Assembly (NCBI RefSeq): GCF_003751785.1
Contig: NZ_RKIE01000001.1
Location: forward strand, 659,564 to 723,563
Length of the DNA stretch: 64,000 nucleotides
DNA from: Frigoribacterium sp. PhB160
GTDB lineage: Bacteria; Actinomycetota; Actinomycetes; Actinomycetales; Microbacteriaceae
Direction of reading: 5' to 3'
Both the position numbers and the translations under genes were made by a program. Of the stretch, positions 8,149 through 16,879 are shown one piece after another (the stretch's first letter is position 1; each line of letters opens with the position of its first letter). The notes under the pieces are model-generated. The model saw only the letters and a program-made list of their open reading frames with translations, ran no database searches and had not been told where the DNA came from.

Positions 8149-9314
8149 CCGCCTCCGCCGCCGTCCTCGACCCCGCCGCCCCGCGCCTCCGCGTCCTGAC
8201 GACGTCGCTCGTCCTGCGGCCCCTCGGCGGCATCGAGCTGTGCATGCTGCAGGACATCGGCGCCCTCGTCGCCCGCGGCCACCAGTTCGACCTGCTCTAC
8301 ACCTTCGGCGGCGAGCAGCGGGCGACGTACCGCTCGATGGGCGTCCGCGTGCGGGGCCCGCACGGCTTCACGGTGGGGCTGCCCTTCGCGCCGCTGCAGC
8401 TGCTCGGCTTCGTGCCGTCGATCGTGCGGGCGATGCGGTCGCGGTCGGACGTGCTGTGGCTGAACCGCTCCGAACAGGCGATCTGGGCGCAGCTGGCGGC
8501 GCGCGCCGCGCGCCTGCCGATCGTCGTGCACCTGCACCACGCGCCCAACTTCCGGGCGACGCGCACGGTGATGACCGGGGTCGCCCGCTTCGTCGCGGTC
8601 TCGCACTACACGAAGTCGCTCTGGGTCGCGGCCGGCATCGACGCCGACCGCATCACGGTCGTGCACAACGCCGTGCCCCTCGACAGCTACCCCGCCGGAG
8701 GCGCGGACCGCCTCGAGCCCGCCCGTCGCGACCTCGGTCTGGACGTCGCCCCCGGGGCCCGGGTCGTCCTCTACTACGGCCGTCCCGAGGCCTCGAAGGG
8801 CGTGCTGACGCTGGTGCGGGCCTGGGCCCGACTGGGGCTCGACCCGTCGCGGGCCGTGCTCGTCATCGCCGGACCCCGACCCGAGGGGGCCGTCGCGAAG
8901 GCCCTGGCCGAGCTGCCGGAAGGCACCTGGCGCCTGCTCGGCGTGCAGAGCGACGTCGTGCCCCTGCTGCACGCGGCCGACGTCGTGGTCATGCCGTCCG
9001 AGGTGCCCGAGGCGTTCGGTCGCGTGCTGATCGAGGCGATGTCGACCGGACGACCGGTGGTCGGCACGGACGTCGGCGCGATCCCCGAGGTGCTCGGCGG
9101 CGAGTTCTCGCGCTTCGTCGTCCCGGTCGCCGACCCCGAGGCCCTCGGCGACGCCCTCGTCGGCCTCCTCGACTGGCGTGACGACGACCCCGAGCTGGGC
9201 GCCCGCTGCCGTGCCTGGGTCGAGGCGGAGTTCCCGTTCGACTCGCACGTGGACGGGGTCGAGGCTGTCCTCCGCGAGCACGCCCGCCCCCGCCGACGTC
9301 GCGGCCGAGGCTGA
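8145..9314 (+). CDS. Family 4 glycosyltransferase
   Basis: Predicted retaining GT-B glycosyltransferase, 389 residues from the ATG at 8145, chosen because it overlaps the preceding TGA exactly as the two upstream genes do; an in-frame ATG at 8106 is possible but would overlap more. The N-terminal Rossmann domain has the 'LRPLGGIELCMLQD' glycine loop and the C-terminal domain has YYGRPEASKGVLTLVRAW, then EVPEAFGRVLIEAMSTGRPV with the E-x7-E motif typical of GT4 and the GTDVGAIPEVL segment. It acts at the cytoplasmic membrane face. Third gene of a tightly coupled flippase/GT2/GT4 set. Confidence 0.9.
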   Translation: MTASAAVLDPAAPRLRVLTTSLVLRPLGGIELCMLQDIGALVARGHQFDLLYTFGGEQRATYRSMGVRVRGPHGFTVGLPFAPLQLLGFVPSIVRAMRSRSDVLWLNRSEQAIWAQLAARAARLPIVVHLHHAPNFRATRTVMTGVARFVAVSHYTKSLWVAAGIDADRITVVHNAVPLDSYPAGGADRLEPARRDLGLDVAPGARVVLYYGRPEASKGVLTLVRAWARLGLDPSRAVLVIAGPRPEGAVAKALAELPEGTWRLLGVQSDVVPLLHAADVVVMPSEVPEAFGRVLIEAMSTGRPVVGTDVGAIPEVLGGEFSRFVVPVADPEALGDALVGLLDWRDDDPELGARCRAWVEAEFPFDSHVDGVEAVLREHARPRRRRGRG

Positions 9315-9326
9315 CCCAACCCGGGA

Positions 9327-9342
9327 ATTCGGCTCGCCGAAT
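9327..9342. promoter_or_regulatory. Palindrome upstream of mntP, possible DtxR/MntR-type operator
   Basis: ATTCGGCTCGCCGAAT is a perfect 16-bp palindrome in an unusually AT-rich stretch, 108 bp before the mntP start. Its form resembles DtxR-family boxes (TTAGGCTNGCCTAA-like) with one changed base per half. The link to a metal regulator is inference from the downstream gene. Confidence 0.45.
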
Positions 9343-9450
9343 ACCTCTGACCAGGCCTTTTCGTGCCTCCGGTCGGTCGGCGATGTGGCATCATCGACGA
9401 GTTCCCGAGGGCGATGGCGCCTGTCGCCGTGCTCTCCGAAAGGTCGTCCC

Positions 9451-10023
9451 GTGAGCTTCTGGGCCCTGCTCCTCATCGCCGTCGGCGTCTCCGCCGACGC
9501 CTTCGCGGTCGCGCTCGGCAAGGGCCTGCACCTCAAGTCGTCGTCGTCCGTGAAGACCGCCGTCGTCATCGGCCTCACCTTCGGCGCCGCGCAGGCCCTG
9601 ATGCCGCTGATCGGCTGGCTGCTCGGCACCACGTTCGCCCGCTACGTCGCCGGCGTCGACCACTGGGTGGCGTTCGGCCTGCTGGCCTTGGTCGGCGGCA
9701 AGATGCTCTGGGAGGCCTTCACCTCGGGGGACGACGACGAGGAGGACCGCGACCGGCTCTCCGTGCGCGAGCTCCTGGTGCTCGCCCTCGCGACGAGCAT
9801 CGACGCCCTCGCGGTCGGCGTGACCCTGGCGTTCCTGCCCGTCTCCATCGGCGGGGCGGTGCTGCTCATCGGCGTCACCACGACCGTGCTGACGATCGTC
9901 GGCGTCCTGGTCGGCCACCGCGTCGGCGCCCGCTTCGGCAAGCCCGCCGAGATCGCCGGCGGCGTGGTGCTCATCCTCATCGGCACGAGCATCCTGCTCG
10001 AGCACCTCGGCATCCTCGGCTGA
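9451..10023 (+). CDS. mntP: Manganese efflux pump MntP
   Basis: Small integral membrane Mn(II) exporter, 190 residues from the GTG at 9451, which follows a GAAAGG ribosome site; the open frame upstream of it is not protein-like. Six membrane segments are visible in two homologous halves, each with the conserved acidic motif: ADAFAVALGKG near residues 11-21 and ATSIDALAVGVTLAF near 112-126. The hydrophilic loop between the halves (about 90-105) is Asp/Glu-rich. Many mntP genes are under a yybP-ykoY riboswitch; I could not find one here, but a 16-bp palindrome lies at 9327-9342. It is unrelated in function to the flanking polysaccharide genes. Confidence 0.93.
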   Translation: MSFWALLLIAVGVSADAFAVALGKGLHLKSSSSVKTAVVIGLTFGAAQALMPLIGWLLGTTFARYVAGVDHWVAFGLLALVGGKMLWEAFTSGDDDEEDRDRLSVRELLVLALATSIDALAVGVTLAFLPVSIGGAVLLIGVTTTVLTIVGVLVGHRVGARFGKPAEIAGGVVLILIGTSILLEHLGILG

Positions 10024-10096
10024 CGCCGACGACCGGCACCGACGCCCGACGACTGAGGCCGACGCCCGACAGGCGCTGCCGCGCCGCGCGCCGGCC

Positions 10097-11200
10097 CTAC
10101 CCGTCGTACGAGTAGACCGTCGCCCAGTCGACCTCGACGCGTCCGGCCGACCCGACGGGCGGCATGTCGCCCGTCGTCTCGATCTGCATGACCCAGTGCA
10201 GCTTCGACACGGGGATGTCGTCGTAGGTCGTCTTCCAGACCTGGTCGTCGATGAGGTAGTCGATGCGGTCGGGGCGCCACTCGATCGTGTAGGTGTGCCA
10301 GTCCTGGAACGACAGGCCGGTGTCGGCCGCGAACGAGTTCAGGGACGGGTCGCCGAGCGTGTGGTTGTAGGCCCGGGCCGTGCCGGTCAGGTCGCCCTCG
10401 GGGAAGTTGATCTCGCCCTGGTCCCAGTCGTTGTCGTCGCTCCACAGCAGGAACGCGGCGTAGAAGCCAGGGCCCGAGTCGGCACGCATGCGGACGCTGA
10501 ACCGGCCGTTGACCTGCCCGCCCCACTCGCCGCCGACGAGCGGCACGACCGCGGCGCTCGTGACCGAGCCCTCCTGGTTCGCCACGTCGAGCGCGAGCTT
10601 GCCGTCGGCGGTCGAGACGCCGTCCTCCCGGTACGTGCCGAGGCGGGAGGTGTCGGAGAACCCGTCGTAGGTCTCCCACGAGCCGCGGTACGGGCCCGGG
10701 AACGACCCGTTCGGCACGGTGTTGTCGAAGTCGTCGGCGAAGACCTGGGTCCACCCGTCGAGGTCGCCGACGGGCATGGCCTGGCCGCTGGTCTGGTCGA
10801 CCGCGGCGCCCTCGCCCTCGGTCGCGGCGGACGGCGCCTCGGGGACGGCGGTCTCGGCGGGGGCGGCCTGGGGCGTGCTCGAGGGGCGGTCGGTCACGTC
10901 GGGGGCGTCCTTCGTCGTGGCGTCGGGCTCGGCGGGCGCGGACGTGGCCGCGCCGGCGCTCGTCTCGTCGCCCTGGTCGCCGCGGGCGGCGGCGACGGAG
11001 ATGCCGACCGAGGCGACGAGCAGGGCGGCGGCGCCGACGGCGACGCCGCGGCGAGTGGTCGCGGTCCAGCCCGCCGAGCGGCCGGGGCCGTCGGGGCGAC
11101 GGGGATCGTCGCCGCGAGGTCGTCCGGACGGGGTGAAGGGGGGCACGTGACTCCTGCTCTGCGCGTGCTCGCGACAGCCCTCGATGAAGGAGCCGCGCAC
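10097..11200 (-). CDS. Secreted or membrane-anchored GH16-like glycoside hydrolase
   Basis: Predicted polysaccharide-cleaving enzyme, 367 residues. About 50 basic residues precede one hydrophobic segment (about 52-72, GVAVGAAALLVASVGISV), so the protein is exported and probably anchored; a Thr/Ala/Pro-rich linker runs to about residue 140. The jelly-roll domain (about 145-367) contains the GH16 active-site signature as E263-I-N-F-P-E268, with Asn where the classic motif has Asp, a variant I associate with actinobacterial GH16 members. WHTYTIEWRPDRIDYLIDD is the typical following strand. It lies in the exopolysaccharide locus but on the opposite strand, so it may trim the polymer made by the neighbours. 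Confidence 0.82.
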   Translation of the reverse strand: MRGSFIEGCREHAQSRSHVPPFTPSGRPRGDDPRRPDGPGRSAGWTATTRRGVAVGAAALLVASVGISVAAARGDQGDETSAGAATSAPAEPDATTKDAPDVTDRPSSTPQAAPAETAVPEAPSAATEGEGAAVDQTSGQAMPVGDLDGWTQVFADDFDNTVPNGSFPGPYRGSWETYDGFSDTSRLGTYREDGVSTADGKLALDVANQEGSVTSAAVVPLVGGEWGGQVNGRFSVRMRADSGPGFYAAFLLWSDDNDWDQGEINFPEGDLTGTARAYNHTLGDPSLNSFAADTGLSFQDWHTYTIEWRPDRIDYLIDDQVWKTTYDDIPVSKLHWVMQIETTGDMPPVGSAGRVEVDWATVYSYDG

Positions 11201-11503
11201 GTCGACGGCCGTGGTGGCCGCTCATACCCTCGCTCGGGGGGTGGCAGGTGGTCAAGGCAGGTCACCTAGGAAGGTGCCGTGACGAGCCTGAGTTTCACCC
11301 GTTCGGGGGTCACGGAGCCACCCGGGGCCCCCGGTAGAGTGCGAGGAACGCCTCCCAGCCCCGAAGCTGGCGGCACCCGAACCACGCCGGCCCGAACCGT
11401 GCGCGCTTCCACCCCCTCGTCGGCGAGGCCCGACCCAGGCCGCCCCCGTCGCCACGAGCGAGCACGCCCGCGCCTGACCGGCGGCGACCCCTGGAGAGCA
11501 CTC
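11201..11503. other. Divergent intergenic region, no gene
   Basis: Lies between the divergent GH16-like gene and the large membrane protein. The strand reads open upstream to 11279 but the composition there is not protein-like. TAGAGT at 11335-11340 could be a -10 element for the rightward gene; a CTGGAGAG ribosome site sits just before the GTG at 11504. Nothing else was recognised. Confidence 0.5.
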
Positions 11504-13729
11504 GTGCCCCGAGCTGACTCTGTCCTCCCCGACGTGCGCCCCGACAGCGCCGCCGGCACCCGGAGCGACAGCCCCCCGACCGACCTGCGACCCGCCGACC
11601 AGAGGATCCCGATGGCACCGGCACTGAGGCTCGGCGTCGCCGCGGTCGTCTGGCTGACCCTCCTCGCGGTCGGCATCGGCTTCGCGGCCGACCTCCTCGT
11701 GCTGCGGCAGGCCTCGGCCACCGTCTTCCTCCTCCTGGAGCTCGGCGTGGCGCCGGCGCTCCTCGCCCGGCCGATGCGCGCCTCCCGGTTCGCCCTGGTC
11801 GCCCTCGTCTCGGGCCTGTCGGCGGTCGTCCTGACCGGCATCACGATGGCCGCCTCGCACGTGTGGCAGCCGGGCTGGCTCATGGTCGCCGTGGTCGTCG
11901 CCACGGTCGTCATGCTGTCGATCGGCACCGTCCGCGCGGTCCGCGACCTGCGGGCGACGCGCCTCCCCGGCTCCGCCGACGACCACGAGGAGGCGCGCGG
12001 CGGCTCCGCCGGGGAGCTCCCGTGGGCGGCCCTCGGCACCGTCGTCGGGCTCGCGCTCGTCGTCGTGGCGTCGTACCTCGTCCGCGGCGACCCGTCGCGC
12101 GGCGGGCTCTTCTCCGTCGAGGGGCCGCTCTGGTGGCTGGGCCTCGCGGTGCTCGCCGCCACGACGGTCGCGGCCTACGCGACCCGTCGCAGCCCGGCCC
12201 TGCCGCTGCTCGCCATGAGCGGGGTCGTCGTCCTCTCGCAGGCGGTCGCCTACGGCACGCCGACCATGGTCTCGGCGGCGCGCCACGTCGGCGTCGTCGA
12301 CTCGATCCGCGTCAACGGCGGCACGACCACGGGCGTCGACATCTTCCAGTCGTGGGCGGGCCTGTTCTCGGGCGTCGCGTGGGTCGCCGACGTCGCGGGC
12401 ATCCGCGACGTCATGGTGATCGCCACCTGGTGGCCCGTCATGATCACCCCGCTGATCGGCCTCGCCGCGACCGTCCTCGCCCGGCGCTTCATCGGCCACG
12501 ACGGCCGCGCCTGGTTCGCCGGCGCGCTGTTCGCGCTGACGATCACGCTCAACACGATCTACTTCTCGCCGCAGTCGCTCGGCACCGTGCTCGCGCTCTG
12601 CGTCGCGGCCCTCGCCCTCGGCGCCCGCCTGCCCGCGACGTCGACGCGCGACCTCTCCGGCCGCGTCGGCCCGCTCCGCCTCGCCGCGATCCTCGGGCTC
12701 GGCTGCACGCTCGCCGTCACGCACCAGATCTCGCCCTACCTGGCGGTGGCGGCCCTCGTCGTCTTCGTCGTGTTCGGCCTCGTGCGGCCGTGGTGGCTGC
12801 CGGTGCTCGTGCTCGTGCCGGCCGTCGGCTGGGCCGTGGCGAACCGCTCGGTGCTCGGCACGTTCCTCATCCCCAGCGCGTTCGGCAACGTGTTCGACAA
12901 CGCGGCCCCGCCCTCGCGTCCCGACGCCACCCTCGGCACGTCCGTCACCAACCTGATCGCCTTCGGGACCCCGGCCGCGCTGCTGGTGCTGATCGGCCTC
13001 GCCGCCCTCGTGGTCCTCCTCGTCGGGCCGCGCGACCGACGCACCTGGGCCCTCGTGCTCGCGGCCGCCAGCCCGGTCAGCCTCATCATCGCGACCAACT
13101 ACGGCGCCGAGGGCATCTTCCGCGTCACGCTCTTCGCCGCGCCCTGGCTCTGCATCCTGGCGGCGCAGCTGCCGTACGAGCGCCTCCTGCGTCCGTTCGG
13201 CGACCGGGCTCGGCAGGTCGGCGTCGGCCTGCTCGCGGTCGTCGTCGTGCTCGTGCTGGCGGTCAACGTCTACGGCAACACGGCCCTCGACTGGAACCGC
13301 GTCGCGAGCAAGGACACCACGCTCGCCACCGAGGCCTTCGAGGAGCAGGCGGCCCCCGGGTCGGCGCTGCTCATCCCCGGCAACGGCAACGCGACACCCG
13401 GCGGCCGCACGGCGAACTACCTGCAGCTGCAGTACGTGACCCGGGAGGCCCTCGGGGGGTACGCCGACACCTCCGACTCGTACGACGCGGTCGCCGACGA
13501 GCGCCAGCTCACCTCGAAGTTCGTCACCGGGTGGACCGGGGGCGGCGACTACTACGTCCTCGTCTCGGACGTCATGGGCGCCTACGACGAGCGTTACGGC
13601 TTCCAGAGCTACGACGACTTCGAGGAGCTCTCGGCCGCCTTCGCCGCCGACGGCCGCTGGGAGGCCGTGACCACGAGCCCCACCGCGACCCTGTACGTGC
13701 TGAGCGACCCCGACGCGGCTCGTGGCTGA
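11504..13729 (+). CDS. Large multi-spanning membrane protein of the exopolysaccharide locus
   Basis: Integral membrane protein of 741 residues from the GTG at 11504 (preceded by GGAGAG). After about 35 soluble residues it shows roughly 14-16 hydrophobic helices up to about residue 590, then a soluble extracytoplasmic tail of about 140 residues (LDWNRVASKDTTLATEAFEE onward). Length and topology fit a polysaccharide polymerase or lipid-dependent membrane glycosyltransferase, but I see no diagnostic motif, so this is inference from context. It overlaps the following deacetylase gene by 8 bp and is surely cotranscribed with it. Confidence 0.7.
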   Translation: MPRADSVLPDVRPDSAAGTRSDSPPTDLRPADQRIPMAPALRLGVAAVVWLTLLAVGIGFAADLLVLRQASATVFLLLELGVAPALLARPMRASRFALVALVSGLSAVVLTGITMAASHVWQPGWLMVAVVVATVVMLSIGTVRAVRDLRATRLPGSADDHEEARGGSAGELPWAALGTVVGLALVVVASYLVRGDPSRGGLFSVEGPLWWLGLAVLAATTVAAYATRRSPALPLLAMSGVVVLSQAVAYGTPTMVSAARHVGVVDSIRVNGGTTTGVDIFQSWAGLFSGVAWVADVAGIRDVMVIATWWPVMITPLIGLAATVLARRFIGHDGRAWFAGALFALTITLNTIYFSPQSLGTVLALCVAALALGARLPATSTRDLSGRVGPLRLAAILGLGCTLAVTHQISPYLAVAALVVFVVFGLVRPWWLPVLVLVPAVGWAVANRSVLGTFLIPSAFGNVFDNAAPPSRPDATLGTSVTNLIAFGTPAALLVLIGLAALVVLLVGPRDRRTWALVLAAASPVSLIIATNYGAEGIFRVTLFAAPWLCILAAQLPYERLLRPFGDRARQVGVGLLAVVVVLVLAVNVYGNTALDWNRVASKDTTLATEAFEEQAAPGSALLIPGNGNATPGGRTANYLQLQYVTREALGGYADTSDSYDAVADERQLTSKFVTGWTGGGDYYVLVSDVMGAYDERYGFQSYDDFEELSAAFAADGRWEAVTTSPTATLYVLSDPDAARG

Positions 13730-16145
13730 CGCCGCCGCCCCCCTCGACCGCGACGCCGCACCGGAGCAGGGCGCAGCCCTGCCCGGGAGGCGTCCCGTCC
13801 GGGCTCGTCGCCCGCTCGCGGGCCTGGTCGCCGTCGCGGCGGCGCTGCCGGTGATCCTCGGCGCAGGACTGGTGCCCGCGACCTCGGCCGCCGCCGCCTC
13901 CTCGTCGCTGTCGTCGTCCACCACCCCGCCCGCGGCCGCCGCCCTCGTCGCCGCGCCCTCGCTCCGGCAGAGCGGCTGCGACGCCGGGACGACGCTCAAC
14001 GTCGTCGCCCACCAGGACGACGACCTCTTGTTCCAGAGCACGGCCCTCCTCGCCGACCTGCGCGCCGGCCGGTGCGTGACGACGGTCTACGTCACGGCGG
14101 GCGACGCCGGCGAGGGAGCCGAGTACGTGCGGGCCCGCGAGACCGGTGCGCGCTCCGCCTACGCGCAGATCCTCGGCGCGGCCGACGCGTGGGACGCCTC
14201 CACCGTCGACCTCCACGGCCACGCCGTCGGCCTGGCGCGGCTGACGGGGGACGCCCGGGTGCAGATGCTCTCGCTGCACCTGCCCGACGGCGGGTGGCAG
14301 GGCGAGGGCTTCGAGTCGACCGGTCGGCAGACCCTCGAGAAGCTCTGGACCGGCACGATCCCGACCGTCTCGTCCGTCGACGGCCTGACCTCGTACACGC
14401 TCGCGCAGCTGCGGGCGCAGCTGCTGGCGATCACGACCGAGGTGCAGCCGACGAACGTCAACACGCTCGACCACCACGGGACCGTCGGCGACGGCGACCA
14501 CCCCGACCACCACGTCGTCGCCTACCTCGCCGACGAGGCCCAGGCGGCGGCCGGCACCGGCCACGGCTTCGCCGGTTGGATGGGCTACCCGATCATGCTG
14601 CGCCCCGCGAACCTCACCGAGGAGCAGGTGGTCGAGAAGGCGTCGGCGTTCTTCCGCTACGCCGCCTCCGACCCCGGCACCTGCGCCTCGGCGGAGACCT
14701 GCGCGAGCCGGCCCGAGGGCCGCTGGCTCACCCGCGAGTACACCGTCGGCACGCCGACGACGACCCCGCCGGCCACGACGCCGGTCGACCCCGAGCCCAC
14801 GCCCGCCCTGTACGACCTCACGCCCGGCGCGGTCGCGTCGGCGGCGTGGGAGAACGCCGCCGACGGCCAGACCGCCGCGGCGGCGATCGACGGGGTCGTC
14901 GACGGGTACCCGGGAGCGTCGACCGCCGAGTGGGTCGCGCCCTGGGGCGGCGTCGGGGTGACGTTCACGCTGACGTGGCCCACCGCCGTGACCACGGACA
15001 CCGTCGTTCTGCACGACCGCGTCAACCTCAGCGACCAGGTGACGGGCGGCACGCTGACCTTCTCCGACGGCTCGACCGTGGCCGTGCCGTCGCTCGAGAA
15101 CGCGGGCGGGGCGACGACCGTGTCGTTCCCGGCCCGGGCGACGACGTCCCTCCGGCTCACGGTGACCTCGGTGAGCGCCTCCACGCGCAACGTCGGCCTC
15201 GCCGAGATCGGCGCGTACTCGACGACCGAGCCGGCCGCGCCGACGCCGACGCCGACCCCGACGCCCCTCTCGACCTACGACGTCACCGCCGGGGCGACGG
15301 CGACCGCCAGCTCGGAGTCGTCGGCCGACGGCCAGGCCGCCGCGAAGGCGATCGACGGCGTCGTCGACGGCTACCCCGGGGTGCACACCGCCGAGTGGGC
15401 CACCCGCGGCGGCCGCGAGGGCTCGTGGCTGCAGCTCGACTGGCCCACGGCGCGCACCGTCGACCAGGTGGTGCTGCACGACCGGCCGAACCTGGCCGAC
15501 CAGGTCACCGGGGCGACGCTCTCCTTCTCGGACGGCTCGACGGTCTCGGTGCCGTCCCTCGCGGACGGGGGAGGCGCCTCCGTCGTCTCGTTCCCGGCTC
15601 GCAGCACCTCGTCGGTGCGGGTCACGGTCACCGGCGTGTCGGCGACCACCGGCAACGTGGGGCTGGCCGAGCTGGTCGTCCGGAGCGCCGTGGCGGCGCC
15701 GGTGACGCCGGCCGTGCCGACGGGGACGGACGTCACGGCCGGCGCGGTCGCGTCGGCGGCGTGGGAGAACGCGGCCGACGGCCAGACCGCCGCGGCGGCC
15801 ATCGACGGGGTCGTCGGCGGGTACCCGGCCGCGACGTCGGCCGAGTGGGTCGCCCGGTGGGGCGGCGTCGGCGTCACCTACACGCTGACCTGGGCCTCGC
15901 CCGTGACCACGGACGCCGTCGTGCTGCACGACCGGGTCAACCTCGCCGACCAGGTGACGGGCGGCACGCTGACGTTCTCGGACGGCTCGACCGTCGCGGT
16001 GCCCGCGCTCGAGAACGCGGGCGGTGCCACGACGGTGTCGTTCCCGGCGCGGGCGACGACGTCGGTCCGGTTCACGGTGACGTCGGTGAGCGCCTCGACG
16101 CGCGACGTGGGGCTCGCCGAGCTGCGCGTGCTGCGGCAGGGCTGA
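13722..16145 (+). CDS. Secreted PIG-L family deacetylase with three discoidin-like repeats
   Basis: 807 residues, GTG start inside the end of the preceding gene. A signal peptide (hydrophobic core about 32-58) precedes a PIG-L/LmbE domain. The zinc site is readable as AHQDDD (96-101, usual form AHPDDE) and DHPDHH (259-264). Such enzymes remove N-acetyl groups from sugars. After a Thr/Pro linker come three homologous beta-rich modules (about 362-500, 517-656 and 668-807) resembling F5/8C (discoidin) carbohydrate-binding domains; modules 1 and 3 are almost identical (ASAAWENAADGQTAAAAIDG in both) and module 2 is diverged. Probably deacetylates and binds an exopolysaccharide outside the cell. 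A strong bidirectional hairpin follows. Confidence 0.85.
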   Translation: MADAAAPLDRDAAPEQGAALPGRRPVRARRPLAGLVAVAAALPVILGAGLVPATSAAAASSSLSSSTTPPAAAALVAAPSLRQSGCDAGTTLNVVAHQDDDLLFQSTALLADLRAGRCVTTVYVTAGDAGEGAEYVRARETGARSAYAQILGAADAWDASTVDLHGHAVGLARLTGDARVQMLSLHLPDGGWQGEGFESTGRQTLEKLWTGTIPTVSSVDGLTSYTLAQLRAQLLAITTEVQPTNVNTLDHHGTVGDGDHPDHHVVAYLADEAQAAAGTGHGFAGWMGYPIMLRPANLTEEQVVEKASAFFRYAASDPGTCASAETCASRPEGRWLTREYTVGTPTTTPPATTPVDPEPTPALYDLTPGAVASAAWENAADGQTAAAAIDGVVDGYPGASTAEWVAPWGGVGVTFTLTWPTAVTTDTVVLHDRVNLSDQVTGGTLTFSDGSTVAVPSLENAGGATTVSFPARATTSLRLTVTSVSASTRNVGLAEIGAYSTTEPAAPTPTPTPTPLSTYDVTAGATATASSESSADGQAAAKAIDGVVDGYPGVHTAEWATRGGREGSWLQLDWPTARTVDQVVLHDRPNLADQVTGATLSFSDGSTVSVPSLADGGGASVVSFPARSTSSVRVTVTGVSATTGNVGLAELVVRSAVAAPVTPAVPTGTDVTAGAVASAAWENAADGQTAAAAIDGVVGGYPAATSAEWVARWGGVGVTYTLTWASPVTTDAVVLHDRVNLADQVTGGTLTFSDGSTVAVPALENAGGATTVSFPARATTSVRFTVTSVSASTRDVGLAELRVLRQG

Positions 16146-16177
16146 GCCGGCCGGTCCGACGCGACCGGGAGACGACG

Positions 16178-16209
16178 GGAGGCGCGGTGCCGAGCGGCAC
16201 CGCGCCTCC
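16178..16209. terminator. Strong bidirectional terminator with GGAGGCGC stem
   Basis: Perfect 14-bp stem GGAGGCGCGGTGCC / GGCACCGCGCCTCC with a GAGC tetraloop, followed by TTCTCTCT. It lies between convergent genes. The same 14-mer forms the stem of the terminator at 43808-43852. Confidence 0.88.
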
Positions 16210-16235
16210 TTCTCTCTGTCGGTGTCGCTGGTGCG

Positions 16236-16589
16236 TCAGCGGCGGCCGAGGCGGCGCTCGCCGCTCGCGCCGAGGGCGTAGGGCAGGCCGTAGTGGGCGA
16301 AGACGGCCTGCTCCTGCGAGGCCTCGAGCTCGCCGTCGGTCTCGATCGAGGGAGCGTCCTTGACGAGCTTCTTGTCGAACTGCACCTTGACGTGCTTCGG
16401 GGCGACGACCGCGCCGTCGAGGGGCACGAAGATCAGCTTCTTGCCGACGATGCCCGCCTGGACGGTCGCGAACGAGGGAGCGTCGGTCGACGTGTCGAAG
16501 TAGACGCTCTCGAGCGTCCCGACCTTGTCGCCGGCGGGGTCGACGACCGGCAGGCCGATCCAGTCGCGCAGGTTCTCGGCTTCGAACAT
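16236..16589 (-). CDS. PRC-barrel domain protein
   Basis: 117-residue soluble protein. Residues about 3-80 match the PRC-barrel fold: ENLRDWIGLPVVDPAGDKVG followed by LESVYFDTSTDAPSFATV and the KKLIFVPLDGA strand. Such proteins are small beta-barrels found as stress-related or RNA/photosystem-associated modules; no specific role can be given. Ends convergently with the deacetylase gene across the hairpin at 16178-16209. The C-terminus is basic. Confidence 0.85.
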   Translation of the reverse strand: MFEAENLRDWIGLPVVDPAGDKVGTLESVYFDTSTDAPSFATVQAGIVGKKLIFVPLDGAVVAPKHVKVQFDKKLVKDAPSIETDGELEASQEQAVFAHYGLPYALGASGERRLGRR

Positions 16590-16700
16590 GGCATGCCTCT
16601 CTGCGGGCGTGGGTCAGGGCCGTCGCGCCGCGCCTCCGACGGTAGTAGCTCGGGGCGGCCGCCGCCCCGGCCGCGGCCGGCCGCTCCCGGCCGCCGCTCC

Positions 16701-16792
16701 GCTCGGCGCCCGCTCGGCTCGGCGCCCGCTCGGCTCGGCGCTCGCCGCGCTCGCGTTCGGCGCCCGCCGCGCTCGCGTTCGGCGCCCGCCGC
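16701..16792. repeat. Two adjacent tandem repeat arrays (16 bp and 22 bp units)
   Basis: Two exact copies of GCTCGGCGCCCGCTCG (16701-16716, 16717-16732) and a diverged third, followed by two exact 22-bp units beginning GCTCGCGTTCGGCGCC (16749-16770, 16771-16792). Intergenic, GC-only low complexity, with no sign of coding. Confidence 0.85.
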
Positions 16793-16793
16793 C

Positions 16794-16879
16794 GTCGGCG
16801 ACTCAGGAGTCGTCGTCGCACCCGTGCCCGGCACGGGCCGCGTGGCACGATGAGCGCATGTCGTTCCTGACCCCGCCAC
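16794..16879. repeat. Possible degenerate 86-bp palindromic element
   Basis: GTCGGCGACTCAGG at 16794-16807 is a good left arm, and CCTGA occurs at exactly the expected place (16866), but the rest of the right arm is lost and it falls inside the first codons of the next gene. May be chance. Confidence 0.35.
16846..16851 (+). promoter_or_regulatory. -10 element, leaderless start
   Basis: CACGAT, 6 nt before the ATG at 16858; no Shine-Dalgarno sequence. Confidence 0.5.

Noticed and set aside
9301-9450. yybP-ykoY manganese riboswitch before mntP
   Set aside because: Looked for because mntP often has one; no conserved aptamer sequence was seen. A covariance search would settle it.
16707-16807. 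CRISPR-like reading of the tandem arrays before the PuuD-type gene
   Set aside because: Units are contiguous without unique spacers and there are no cas genes.
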